NCBI GenBank assembly: GCA_963709355.1
Contig: CAVPVY010000005.1
Coordinates: 930,001-994,000, forward strand
Reading direction: 5' to 3'
Source of the DNA: PLOWO2-12-38-17 sp963709355
GTDB taxonomy: Bacteria > Planctomycetota > Brocadiia > Brocadiales > Brocadiaceae
Length of the DNA: 64,000 bases
A program made the position numbers and the translations under genes. Every line of letters starts with the position of its first letter. Positions within the stretch are counted from its first letter, which is position 1. This document shows positions 18,593 through 27,487 of the stretch, piece after piece. The notes under the pieces were generated by a model. That model did not search any database. It was given only the letters and a program-made list of their open reading frames with translations, and was not told where the DNA came from.

Positions 18593-18866
18593 GCTGCTTA
18601 AAAATTTCCCATCCTATAACATCTGAGAATCTTTTTGGAGTCAGGTCTTTACAGGCTGTCCAGATGTGACTCTCATCCCACTCCTGGGAAACTGGAATTC
18701 ATTCTTGACCTTTATTATTCATAAACCATTAATAATTTAAGCTAATATATAGTTGTAAGCTCTTAATAAAATACGCTAAAAAACGCAGTTTTCTACAACA
18801 TGTTAATTCCACTGTATACAGGATTACATGAATAATTCAGGATAACAACAGAGACTTTTAAGGCTG
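18593..18866. other. Intergenic region, nothing recognised
   Basis: AT-rich sequence after the csp terminator; no gene, RNA or repeat identified. Confidence 0.4.
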
Positions 18867-18972
18867 TTACTCAAGCTTTCGTTTTTTAGCTTTTTTAACG
18901 GATCTCTTTTCTTTGATGGTTTCTGGTAGGTTTTTTCTTTTCTTCTTTACGAAATCCTATTCCCTTACTCAT
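18867..18972 (-). pseudogene. Small basic protein gene with a +1 frameshift
   Basis: The ATG at 18972 opens MSKGIGFRKEEKKKPTR, after which the frame leaves the expected sequence. Dropping one A from an AAA run gives TIKEKRSVKKAKKRKLE and a stop at 18867-18869. The corrected ~34 aa product matches the widespread small Lys-rich 'MSKGxDxKKExKKKPAKTxKEKR' type of unknown function. The break may be a homopolymer error. Confidence 0.55.
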
Positions 18973-19034
18973 TTTTCTTCTCTTTTAGTTAACAATAACA
19001 GTTAGCGTCTCGTAACTTATTTCAGGTACTATCT

Positions 19035-19277
19035 TTAGCTGGCAAATTTAATTTTACAGTAATAGGAAAGGGCTCTTTTATTAAAAGTTTCGTCTTCAGC
19101 CGTTTTCTTTACTTCTATGGTCTCTCTTGCAAAGGTACTATGGCAACTCTTACAGCGCCATAATTCATGATCTTTGAATAGCCCGTTATGCCTTTGCAGG
19201 CCGATAAGTATGAAGTTCTTCCCTGTGCAATGAGGACATACATATTCACCATGTTTCCTGTCTTCTTCAACGACCAT
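19035..19277 (-). CDS. Small zinc-ribbon protein
   Basis: 80 aa with two CxxC knuckles, VCPHCTGKNF and RCKSCHSTF, spaced as in a single zinc ribbon. A strong GGGGGGAGA lies upstream of the ATG. There are no other domains; a regulatory or nucleic-acid-binding role is possible but unproven. Confidence 0.65.
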   Translation of the reverse strand: MVVEEDRKHGEYVCPHCTGKNFILIGLQRHNGLFKDHELWRCKSCHSTFARETIEVKKTAEDETFNKRALSYYCKIKFAS

Positions 19278-19436
19278 AACTGTCTCCCCCCATTAATAAT
19301 TCAGTTACCAAGATTCTTAAAGCTATAGAGTATTTAACTTTTACTGATAACGGGCAAAATTAAATCATATTAATTATTTTCCGTCAATCCCTCAAAAGTG
19401 GGATATCATCCCGCTAAAAAATAATCTACAAATTTT

Positions 19437-19602
19437 GGGGACACTATACTTAATTTCAGTAATCTTCACTTTTCTTTTGTGGTTCCTTCATGCCGTTTCT
19501 GCAGACATAGCGTGCTCTTGGGATTACCACACGAGCGCCTATAGCCACAGGGGAGTCTTAACCGTTTTTCAACACTGAGTCAATAATTAAGTATGGCTCC
19601 CC
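19437..19602. mobile_element. MITE-like element (166 bases) with terminal inverted repeats
   Basis: The left end GGGGACACTATACTTAATT and the right end AATTAAGTATGGCTCCCC are near-perfect inverted repeats. Ends of this type (AATTAAGTATAGTGTCCCC) are commonly found flanking REP-associated or related transposase genes. No transposase frame survives inside, so it is a short non-autonomous remnant. Confidence 0.55.
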
Positions 19603-19892
19603 AGGAATCGTATAATCCACAAATACAAGCGTTATGTGTGAAATCGGATATGCAGATCATTTCTGACCAGCAAGATAGGCTCTATCCCAGAAGAATATCA
19701 ACATAGATGTAAACGGCTCTTGTGACATGATTTTCCCACCGTTGATTATAGCGGTTACAGGAAAAACGATTAAGAATTGTTATGCGATATTAGAATTCTC
19801 TGCGGTGAGCCGAATTGTTTCGAAATTACTGTGTTTACAGATTTCTCACCTCGGTCGAAATGAGAAAGTAGGGATTTTTGTTAATGCACCAC
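19603..19892. other. Intergenic region with a short palindrome
   Basis: Contains ATTTCTCACCTCGGTCGAAA beginning at 19841 and running into TGAGAAA, a palindrome of the common 'TTCTCGCT...GAAATGA' interspersed type. No gene. Confidence 0.4.
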
Positions 19893-20129
19893 TTATAGAG
19901 TAGTTCTATTCGTTTTCGACGTCATGGGGATCTTCTTGTCTTTCTTACGATGTCTTTTTACCATCCAGTATCTTACACCGGCAAGCATCACCCCACAAGC
20001 AGCAATTAACAGATAACCCAGCGGTTCTGACAGTGAGCTTGTATTTGTCCTACCACCACTCGCAAACACGTTACTCATTGAAACCAACACTGTAAAAGCT
20101 ATCAATAATCCTACAATTAGTTTCTTCAT
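19893..20129 (-). CDS. Small exported/membrane-anchored protein
   Basis: 78 aa. It has an N-terminal signal peptide (MKKLIVGLLIAFTVLVSMSN, cleavage likely after FASG), a short Gly/Ser/Thr linker, one C-terminal membrane helix (LGYLLIAACGVMLAGVRYW) and a basic tail (KRHRKKDKK). This resembles a short PEP-CTERM-like anchor, but no PEP motif is present. A strong AAAGGAGAG precedes the ATG. Function unknown. Confidence 0.7.
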   Translation of the reverse strand: MKKLIVGLLIAFTVLVSMSNVFASGGRTNTSSLSEPLGYLLIAACGVMLAGVRYWMVKRHRKKDKKIPMTSKTNRTTL

Positions 20130-20244
20130 TTTTCACTCTCCTTTATTTAAAACTACTACACATTAATCATCTAATAATCATGTTTACTTCTTACGTCTGA
20201 TTTTTACTATTCAAGTCATGTACATCGCATGTGTTACAAATACA

Positions 20245-20541
20245 TTACAATCCCAAAAATTGTAGTCCTACCCTGAAAGAATTAAGAGGCATTGACCATC
20301 TCACCTCTGCTAAAACAGGTACAGTTGTGTCAACAATAGCTGGGAGCAGAACCTGTAAAACAGTGCCCCTTTCAAGGGGAAGTTCAGTAATTAAACCTAA
20401 CCCGTATTTGCTTATATCAACTCCACGTCCCACACACTGCACATCCGTTTTTTGTTTCGAATTAACTGCAGAAAGACGAAAATTAACTGGGAAATTAAAA
20501 GGTTTCCGCTCGCTATCTCTTTGTTCAGGCTTTTTCATCAT
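20245..20541 (-). CDS. PilZ-domain protein
   Basis: 98 aa, a single PilZ-like domain. An RxxxR-type N-terminal motif (RDSERKPFNFPV) is followed by GRGVDISKYGLGLIT, matching the D/NxSxxG motif that binds cyclic-di-GMP, and by a closing LQFLGL strand. It likely acts as a stand-alone c-di-GMP receptor. The first motif deviates from RxxxR, so binding is not certain. Confidence 0.75.
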   Translation of the reverse strand: MMKKPEQRDSERKPFNFPVNFRLSAVNSKQKTDVQCVGRGVDISKYGLGLITELPLERGTVLQVLLPAIVDTTVPVLAEVRWSMPLNSFRVGLQFLGL

Positions 20542-20791
20542 AATAAGACGTTCTCCATACTTAGTAGAATTGAATCATATTGATATTTTCATGTAAATCC
20601 CTCAAAAGGAGGGGAGGTCAATTACGGATATTATGAGGTGAATGTAGGTTGGATGAAGCCAGTCTGCGTGCGTGACCGCACAGGCAGGTTGAATTAATGT
20701 TGCTTAATACATAATAGATCAGGTAAAAGATAATGGTTATATATAGAAGAGTCTTACAATTTTACATTGAGTAATGTGGTGAATAAAAAAC
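20542..20791. other. Intergenic region, nothing recognised
   Basis: Sequence between the PilZ gene and the degraded toxin-antitoxin pair. No gene or RNA recognised. Confidence 0.35.
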
Positions 20792-21007
20792 ATGAAGACA
20801 GCAACAATATCTTATAAAGGACAGGTTGCCATACGAAAGAGATAAGAGATGCTTTACATATCAAGGCTGGGGATGAGGTGACATTTAAGGTAGATAAAGG
20901 AAAGATTGTATTAGAACCGATGTTGAGTATTCCACGTTCTCAAGCGTGGTTTTGGACTCCTGGTATGCAGGAGAAGCTAAAAAAAGGCTGATAAGCATTT
21001 CAAGTAG
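20792..21007 (+). pseudogene. Degraded AbrB/MazE-type antitoxin
   Basis: Starts MKTATISYKGQVAIRK, a SpoVT-AbrB domain opening. A missing base near 20837 then breaks the frame. The restored frame reads EIRDALHIKAGDEVTFKVDK and then ends in KIVLEPM and an IPRSQAWFWTPGMQEKLKK tail, with a second indel in the AAAAAAGG run near 20990. A decayed antitoxin. Confidence 0.7.
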
Positions 21008-21042
21008 GATAACTTTAAGACTTATGAGATAGACAGGTTTGT

Positions 21043-21245
21043 TAGAGATTGAAGGATTGAGCAAGTATCTTATTGCTATTGAGCCTGAATTTTTACCACA
21101 ATAGGATGCCCTGCCTGAAGATATAAAGAAGAAGTTTAAAAAGTAATCAACCTACCTAAAAGATAATTTAAGACACAATTCATTGCAGACACACAAACTT
21201 GAAGGTACAGACTTCTGGGAATTTTATATTGAGCTGAACAACTGA
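21043..21245 (+). pseudogene. Degraded RelE/ParE-superfamily toxin
   Basis: One frame reads LPEDIKKKFKK, a stop, then LKDNLRHNSLQTHKLEG followed by TDFWEFYIELNN. The HKLEG...FWEFYIEL pattern is typical of RelE/YafQ-like mRNA interferases. In-frame stops at the position after LPQ and after KFKK, and the lack of a C-terminal third, show that it is inactive. It follows the AbrB remnant as a toxin would. Confidence 0.65.
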
Positions 21246-21491
21246 AAGTAAAGAATTTGTAGTTCTTTTATCAAATATCTTTTACATTTATAATTAGCAT
21301 ACTTTGAGGCTGGGTAGAATCATGACAAAACTTTCTATCTGAAAGTGTAATTTCAAGTCCAAAGGGGTCTAGATACTAACAAAATACGTTTTGCGGGTGT
21401 GTGTAACAATACCAGACTCGCAATGGTATAGTAAAAACGTACGACATAAGTACGACACGGAAAATATATGTATTATGTATCTATCTGTTAT
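21246..21491. other. Intergenic region with a tandem GTACGACA motif
   Basis: GTACGACATAAGTACGACAC at 21439-21458 nearly duplicates the motif at 15947-15966. No gene. Confidence 0.45.
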
Positions 21492-22442
21492 TTACGGATT
21501 TGTGGACTTTACGGAGATACCGGGATAGTGTTCAGTTAAAGGGGTGTTATCCTGTATCACAATAGTTTGTTTTTGTATATCCATCCTCAGATATTTCGGT
21601 AGATTGAACATGGCGTGATGTGTAATGCTGTCATAAAAACGAAGTGTGCTGTTGTTAATTCTGGAGGCAATTCTATTATCAATTTCTTCTCCAGTAATAT
21701 CCAAGCTTCCAGGGTTGTGTGTAGCAATTACGAACCCCCACTGCAATGCGTATGTTGGAATATATGTAACGTAGGGGAATACATGCGGGAAAGCCTTGCT
21801 CAATGTATTGCAGATGCTGGTAAACACATTATTTTCAAAGGCTGAAGCGGCGCCAGATTGAACCACAAGGATTCCATCTTTTTTAAGCTTTTTGGCGGCA
21901 ATTTTATAAAATTCTGATGTAAAGAGCATATAGGAATGCCCGCCTTCCAAAGGGTCATTAACATCTATGATTATTACATCAAATGTATCTTTTATGTTTT
22001 CAACATAGTTTCTACCGTCCTCAATAACAATGTCCACACGGTTATCGTCAAATGCCCCGGCATGAAAAGAAGGGAGGTGTTCCCTCGCGCACTTAATCAT
22101 TTCCTTATCAATGTCAACCATAACAGCCTTTTTAATTGTTTTATGACGAAGCGTCTCACGCAATGTTGCCCCTTCGCCACCGCCTAAAATAAGTACATAC
22201 TCAGCACATGGGTGTAAAATAAGAGAGGGTTGAACAAGCGCTTCGTGATAGATGTATTCATCGGCCTCTGCTGATTGAAATTCGTTATCGAGTATAAGGA
22301 ATTTTCCGTAATTAAATGTATCAACTATTATAATCTTCTGAAAATCTGACTGCACCTGATGTATGATGTTCTTAAAGGCATGCTTATGTATCTCGTGGCT
22401 GTTAAAATAATCATCAATCCAGTTTACAGGAGTCTTGTCCAT
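21492..22442 (-). CDS. speE: Spermidine synthase (polyamine aminopropyltransferase)
   Basis: 316 aa. Transfers aminopropyl from decarboxylated S-adenosylmethionine to putrescine. VLILGGGEGATLRETLRH is the SAM-binding glycine loop, VDIDKEMI carries the adenosine-binding acid, and DVIIIDVNDPLEGG is the active-site region of the family. Cytoplasmic. It lies downstream of speD on the same strand with a 97-base gap, forming a polyamine unit that also supplies its substrate. Confidence 0.95.
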   Translation of the reverse strand: MDKTPVNWIDDYFNSHEIHKHAFKNIIHQVQSDFQKIIIVDTFNYGKFLILDNEFQSAEADEYIYHEALVQPSLILHPCAEYVLILGGGEGATLRETLRHKTIKKAVMVDIDKEMIKCAREHLPSFHAGAFDDNRVDIVIEDGRNYVENIKDTFDVIIIDVNDPLEGGHSYMLFTSEFYKIAAKKLKKDGILVVQSGAASAFENNVFTSICNTLSKAFPHVFPYVTYIPTYALQWGFVIATHNPGSLDITGEEIDNRIASRINNSTLRFYDSITHHAMFNLPKYLRMDIQKQTIVIQDNTPLTEHYPGISVKSTNP

Positions 22443-22539
22443 AAAATCACTTATTAGTCTTTTATGTTAAGGTTAGGTCTCAATCAGATTAAATAAAAAA
22501 ATAATTTCTTGTAATTGTACTTTTATTAAATGTCATCAA

Positions 22540-22920
22540 TCACTTTATATAATTTGCTAAAGCGGATTTTCTAAATAAATCCCCTCTTTTTAATTCCAGC
22601 CTTGAGGTTTCTTTAGCGTTGAAAGCCTGAGTTATACAAAAGACTGCATCCTGCAAATTGATATCATTATCACAAATAAAAATATCAACGGCTGCATATT
22701 CATGTTCAGGCCAGGTGTGAACTGAAATGTGGGATTCGGCAAGAATAGCAATACCCGTTACACCATAAGGACTAAAATGATGGCACACCACATTAACAAG
22801 TATTGCATTTATAACTCTTGTTACACTTACAAGTGCTTCCTTTACAGCCTCTGTATTATTGATTGTATTCCTACTGCATCCCCACATTTCTAAGATTATA
22901 TGTCTGCCGAGCGTAACCAA
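22540..22920 (-). CDS. speD: S-adenosylmethionine decarboxylase proenzyme
   Basis: 126 aa, the small bacterial type. AESHISVHTWPEHEYAAVDIF contains the Glu-Ser self-cleavage site that creates the pyruvoyl group. The enzyme makes decarboxylated SAM for the adjacent spermidine synthase. A TTG start at 22920 is supported by GGAAGGGGG about seven bases upstream; there is no ATG nearby in the frame. Confidence 0.95.
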   Translation of the reverse strand: MVTLGRHIILEMWGCSRNTINNTEAVKEALVSVTRVINAILVNVVCHHFSPYGVTGIAILAESHISVHTWPEHEYAAVDIFICDNDINLQDAVFCITQAFNAKETSRLELKRGDLFRKSALANYIK

Positions 22921-23152
22921 ATTTCCCCCTTCCTAAGTATAGAAATGCAAATCTATATAGTTGTCGTTTTAGAATATTTTAAACTTTCACTACCGATATG
23001 CAACCAGTTGTTGGTGTTTGATTCTAAAAAAACAACTAAAATATTTGAGTAAAACATATTTCTGGAATTAATTATTTAAATTATTGATATTTAATATACC
23101 TTGTGGAAATATTTTTGACAAATCAAATCCACTTCTGTATATTTCTTGTCCT

Positions 23153-24613
23153 ATGATAAAAGATAGCACGCAGGATATAACATTGGTTAAATCCAGCAAT
23201 CATTATTTAACTTCTGATACTTACCGTCTGTTGGGAAATCATGGAGATTTGCGTAAACATTCATATCACTTTGTAGGTATCGGCGGAATTGGTATGAGTG
23301 CCATTGCCCAAATACTTAGAGGACAAGGACATACTGTCAGCGGTTCTGATAGAAACCATGATAGAAAAATTACACCTGAAATATTTCAAAAACTCCAATC
23401 TCAAGGTATTTCCTTATATCCTCAAAACGGTTCTGGTATCGAACAAAACACAAATTTTATAGTTATTTCATCGGCAATAGAGGACGATAATCCGGATACC
23501 AGGAAAGCAATTGCGCTCAACAGGAATATAATTAAACGAGCAGATCTTTTATCTGAAATGTTTAATGCAAATTACGGAATCGCTGTTGGAGGTACCAATG
23601 GGAAGACCACAGTAAGCAGCCTTATCGGTTATATAATGGATTGTGCCGGTTTATCTCCAACTATAATAGTGGGGGGTTGTATTAAAAATTATGTTAATAA
23701 TACTTATTTGGGAAATGCGAAGGCAGGTACTTCTGATATTATTTCCATAGAGGCTGATGAGAGTGACGGCAGTATAACATTGTACAAGTCACGCATATCT
23801 GTAATTACGAACATTTCAAAGGATCATAAAACGATAGGAGAATTATCTAAGCTGTTTACAACTTTTTCAGAGAAAACCACAGATACGCTTGTCATTAATG
23901 CAGATTGTCCTAATTTGAAGGAATTGAATCTAAGACATAAAAACGTTGTAACCTACGGTCTAAATAATGATGCAGATATAAATGCAAAAGGAATCGTCTG
24001 TAAACCATTTCTGTCTACATTTAATGTAAATGGTAAGTCCTTTGAGATTAACCTTCCTGGCATTTATAACGTACATAATGCCCTTGCAGCCATTGCTGTT
24101 GCCATAGGGTTGAAAATTAATGATGACGTAATAGCCATGTCACTTAAGAATTTTATGGGCGTACAACGCAGGATGGATGTAATTGGTGAGGTTAATGGAA
24201 TAATGGTAATAGATGACTTTGCCCATAATCCTGAGAAGATTTCGGCGGTGATTAATGCTGTAAAACTAGGATGTAAACGGGTAATCGCCATTTTCCAACC
24301 TCATGGTTATATTCCAGCCAGTTTTATGAAGGAGGAATTTATCAATGTCTTCATTAAGGTGCTTTCTTCGAATGATGTGCTTTTTATGCCAGAAATATAT
24401 TATGCCGGTGGTACTACGAATAAAAGCATTTCGTCTGCAGAATTCGTCAGTCGTATAAAAGAAGGTGGGAGAAATGCCTTTTTTGTAGAAGACAGAGAAG
24501 ACATTATACCTGAAATTAAAAGACTCGCACATTCTGGCGATTGTATTCTGGTTATGGGGGCAAGAGATTATACATTGACAGAATTTTGCCATAAAATTTT
24601 ACACTCACTTTAA
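23153..24613 (+). CDS. MurC-like Mur ligase
   Basis: 486 aa from the ATG at 23153; a TTG at 23084 would lengthen it. The N-terminal Rossmann domain HFVGIGGIGMSAIAQILRG is typical of MurC (UDP-N-acetylmuramate-L-alanine ligase). The P-loop GGTNGKTTVSSL and the central EADESDGSI are also present. The C-terminal domain motif reads VIDDFAHNPEKI where most MurC proteins have DDYAHHP, and FQPHGYIP follows. The clade may be a MurC variant or an Mpl-like ligase. It is not in a dcw cluster, so it may be a second copy or a specialised recycling enzyme. Confidence 0.75.
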   Translation: MIKDSTQDITLVKSSNHYLTSDTYRLLGNHGDLRKHSYHFVGIGGIGMSAIAQILRGQGHTVSGSDRNHDRKITPEIFQKLQSQGISLYPQNGSGIEQNTNFIVISSAIEDDNPDTRKAIALNRNIIKRADLLSEMFNANYGIAVGGTNGKTTVSSLIGYIMDCAGLSPTIIVGGCIKNYVNNTYLGNAKAGTSDIISIEADESDGSITLYKSRISVITNISKDHKTIGELSKLFTTFSEKTTDTLVINADCPNLKELNLRHKNVVTYGLNNDADINAKGIVCKPFLSTFNVNGKSFEINLPGIYNVHNALAAIAVAIGLKINDDVIAMSLKNFMGVQRRMDVIGEVNGIMVIDDFAHNPEKISAVINAVKLGCKRVIAIFQPHGYIPASFMKEEFINVFIKVLSSNDVLFMPEIYYAGGTTNKSISSAEFVSRIKEGGRNAFFVEDREDIIPEIKRLAHSGDCILVMGARDYTLTEFCHKILHSL

Positions 24614-24706
24614 AACTGCAAATTATTTATTCAATACAATCCGAATATCAGTTAAACGTTGCTATATTCAAAAGCATATATCTGCGTTTCAACGTAAAGG
24701 TCTAAA

Positions 24707-26131
24707 ATGCAAAATGAATTTAAATTTCTCATAGGTAATGATTGGCGTGAAAGTAAGAATGTGCTTGAAGTAAGAAATCCTTATAATAACGATATTATTG
24801 GTGTTACTTACCTTGCAGTCGAAGACGATGTAACCGATGCAATTCAGAAGGCAGTATGTGCCTTTAAAGAAACAAGGAAATTACCAGCTTACAAAAGGGC
24901 AGAAATCCTTTGTAATATTAAAAATGGTATTTTGGAAAGAAAGGAGGATTTTGCCCGCAGTATAGCCTTGGAGGCAGGTAAACCTATTGTTGATTCACGC
25001 CATGAGGTTGAACGCGCCATTTGTACATTTCAAATAGCAATGGAAGAGGCAAAAAGGATTTCGGGAGAATATATTTCCTTAGATATTTCAGAACGTTCAA
25101 AAAATAGAAATGCTATCCATAAACGTTTCCCAATAGGTCCTATTTTCGGTATTACACCTTTCAATTTCCCTCTAAATCTCGTTGTTCATAAAATTGCGCC
25201 AGCTATAGCTTCAGGAAATACTATTATTATCAAACCAGCTTCAAAGACACCCCTGACTGCTTTATTGCTTGGGAAAGTCATCTCTGAATCAGGTTTGCCC
25301 AACGGCGCTTTTAGTGTGTTTCCATGTTCACCGGGTCTTGCAGAACAAATCATAGCTGACGACCGTATCAAAATGCTTACCTTTACCGGGAGCGCAGAAG
25401 TTGGATGGAGACTTAAGCAAATCGCAAATAAAAAAAGGGTTACATTGGAACTAGGTGGCAATGCCGGCACGATTATTGATTGTAATGATAATATTGATTA
25501 TGCCGTAAGAAGGTGTATGACTAGCGCCTTTTCTTACAGTGGGCAGGTCTGTATATCACTGCAGAGACTGTTTATCAATAAAATAATATATAGTGACTTT
25601 ATGTCGAAATTTCTGAAAGAAATAAAAACATTGAAGATGGGTAACCCTATGGATGAGAATACCAAGATGGGGCCCATGATTGATGAACAATCTGCAAAAA
25701 GAGCAGAATTGTGGATTAAAGAGGCTATAAGCCATGGCGCTGTTATAACTTGTGGAGGGCTCAGGAAAGGCGTATTTTTTGAGCCGACAGTGGTTACGAA
25801 TACCACACCCCAGATGAAAATAAATGCAAATGAAGTATTTGCGCCTGTTGTCACTGTTACAGAATATGAGTCTTTTGAAGATGCAGTGGAACAATTAAAT
25901 AATTCTGTCTATGGATTACAGGCAGGTATTTTCACAAACAATATAAAGCATGTTTTTTATGCCTATGAACATCTGGATGTTGGCGGAGTAATAATTAATG
26001 ACGTACCATCATTTCGCGCTGATAATATGCCTTATGGTGGGGCTAAAGAATCCGGTATAGGGCGTGAAGGGGTAAGATACGCCATGGAAGAAATGACTGA
26101 ACATAAACTGCTGGTTTTGAATCTTTCGTAG
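24707..26131 (+). CDS. Aldehyde dehydrogenase family protein
   Basis: 474 aa. Catalytic cysteine in SGQVCISLQR, general-base glutamate in LELGGN, cofactor loop FTGSAEVGWRLKQ, and FNFPLNLVVHKIAPAIASGN. It oxidises an aldehyde to the acid with NAD(P)+ in the cytoplasm. The sequence style is closest to lactaldehyde or non-phosphorylating glyceraldehyde-3-phosphate dehydrogenase-like members, but the substrate cannot be fixed. It follows the MurC-like gene by 93 bases on the same strand. Confidence 0.93.
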   Translation: MQNEFKFLIGNDWRESKNVLEVRNPYNNDIIGVTYLAVEDDVTDAIQKAVCAFKETRKLPAYKRAEILCNIKNGILERKEDFARSIALEAGKPIVDSRHEVERAICTFQIAMEEAKRISGEYISLDISERSKNRNAIHKRFPIGPIFGITPFNFPLNLVVHKIAPAIASGNTIIIKPASKTPLTALLLGKVISESGLPNGAFSVFPCSPGLAEQIIADDRIKMLTFTGSAEVGWRLKQIANKKRVTLELGGNAGTIIDCNDNIDYAVRRCMTSAFSYSGQVCISLQRLFINKIIYSDFMSKFLKEIKTLKMGNPMDENTKMGPMIDEQSAKRAELWIKEAISHGAVITCGGLRKGVFFEPTVVTNTTPQMKINANEVFAPVVTVTEYESFEDAVEQLNNSVYGLQAGIFTNNIKHVFYAYEHLDVGGVIINDVPSFRADNMPYGGAKESGIGREGVRYAMEEMTEHKLLVLNLS

Positions 26132-26316
26132 AATAGTAAAGTTTTACAGAAAGTAAGACCCAGGGATGAACATCTAAAAAATGAACTTAAGATGTACGAT
26201 ACAGTAGACTTCAACTTAAATGTTTTTATAAGATGAGTCGTTATCAAAAATCTGGAAGAGAGATACCGTGAAATAAGGTTATCTTTTAATTACAATTTCC
26301 ATATTTACGAAAATAA

Positions 26317-26703
26317 TGTTGGGTCGGTGGAATTGCAAGATATACTAATAATTTTTATCATCGAATCAGCGATGACATTGAGCAGGTGCCTGATAGTCCT
26401 TGGTTTATATGTACAATCCGGATGGCTGAATGCAATATTATCCATGCAAAAGATATAAACGATTTAGACAATGCGTTATCAGTTCTGGAATGGGTTGTGA
26501 GCTGGGCGTTACAATCCGGCGTGCTTGCCGAGCAGATTAATCCTTATACAAATAAGCCAGTATCAGTTTCACCGCTAACATGGAGTCATGCGGCATTTGT
26601 TACAACATTAATGAAATATATGCAGATGTGGGAGAAAATTTCAATATGCAATAAGTGTGGTAATTCGATATTTTATATGCATCGGCAGATCCAGATGCCA
26701 TGA
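26317..26703 (+). pseudogene. GH15 glucoamylase-like C-terminal remnant
   Basis: The frame reads GGIARYTNNFYHRISDDIEQ, then VPDSPWFICTIRMAE and LPTW-like SVSPLTWSHAAFV with QSGVLAEQINPYTNKP. This is the distinctive C-terminal region of GH15 glucan-1,4-alpha-glucosidases. The ~500 upstream residues are missing: the frame is closed just before 26317 and no matching sequence is found in the preceding 180 bases. A gene fragment, not a functional enzyme. Confidence 0.75.
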
Positions 26704-26779
26704 AATATTTAGCCAACCGAAGTAATCGCGAGCAGATTCTGAAACAATCCTGATTTCTATACCTGATTATTATCTGTAT

Positions 26780-27262
26780 TTAAGAATTTTCCTTTTTGTG
26801 AACCTGTGTAGTTAAGAAGTTCTCGATTCCCATGTCTTTGACTTGCTGCAAATATGCCTCTAAATCATTGGCGTGATTTTCTTCATCCAGGAGGATATGC
26901 TCAAGTAAATCACTTGAGCCGGCATCGCCCACGTTATCGCAAAGAGTAATTGATTTTTGAAGTCTCTGGATTGCACTCTTTTCTAATGCGTAATCGTTTT
27001 TAAACTGTTCGTCTGCGGTTTTCCCAATATTGATTTTATCAAGTTTCGTAACGATGGGAATGCCTTCTAAATACAGGATGCGATCTATGAGGTTTTCTGC
27101 ATGCTTCATCTCCTCCATTGCCCTTTTTTCCGTTTCGTCGTAAAGGAGTTGATATCCCCAGTTTTCACACATTTTACCATGTACAAAATATTGGTTAATA
27201 GCTGTTATTTCTGATGTGAGTACCTCATTCAGTGCTTCAATTACTTTTGGATTACCTTCCAT
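26780..27262 (-). CDS. bfr: Bacterioferritin
   Basis: 160 aa iron-storage ferritin. Ferroxidase ligands are visible in SEITAINQYF (Glu18), MEEMKHAEN (Glu51/His54) and LLDEENHANDLE (Glu127/His130). The haem-ligating methionine of bacterioferritin (Met52) sits in EEMKHAE. It forms a 24-mer that oxidises and stores iron in the cytoplasm. Monocistronic, divergent from lysC. Confidence 0.94.
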   Translation of the reverse strand: MEGNPKVIEALNEVLTSEITAINQYFVHGKMCENWGYQLLYDETEKRAMEEMKHAENLIDRILYLEGIPIVTKLDKINIGKTADEQFKNDYALEKSAIQRLQKSITLCDNVGDAGSSDLLEHILLDEENHANDLEAYLQQVKDMGIENFLTTQVHKKENS

Positions 27263-27487
27263 GAACAGTCTCCTCTTTCCTAAAAAATAATTATCATATG
27301 GAGAATTACTGCAAAGTAAATCTACTCCACAGTTTTTGGCATTTTATCTATATTATGAAACTATGTCAATTATAAAATCAGTCTTATCATAAAAGCTGAT
27401 AGAAAAATATTGACTTTGATAAAAACATATAATAATCTACACTGTCTATTATTGGTATACATTATTGATGTTGTTTAAGGGTAAAAT

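Noticed and set aside
20231..20596. 121-codon plus-strand frame opposite the PilZ gene
   Set aside because: The minus-strand PilZ domain is recognisable and this frame is not.
27263..27487. Lysine riboswitch upstream of lysC
   Set aside because: No conserved L-box helices or terminator/anti-terminator pair could be drawn; only a weak TTGACT-like box is seen.
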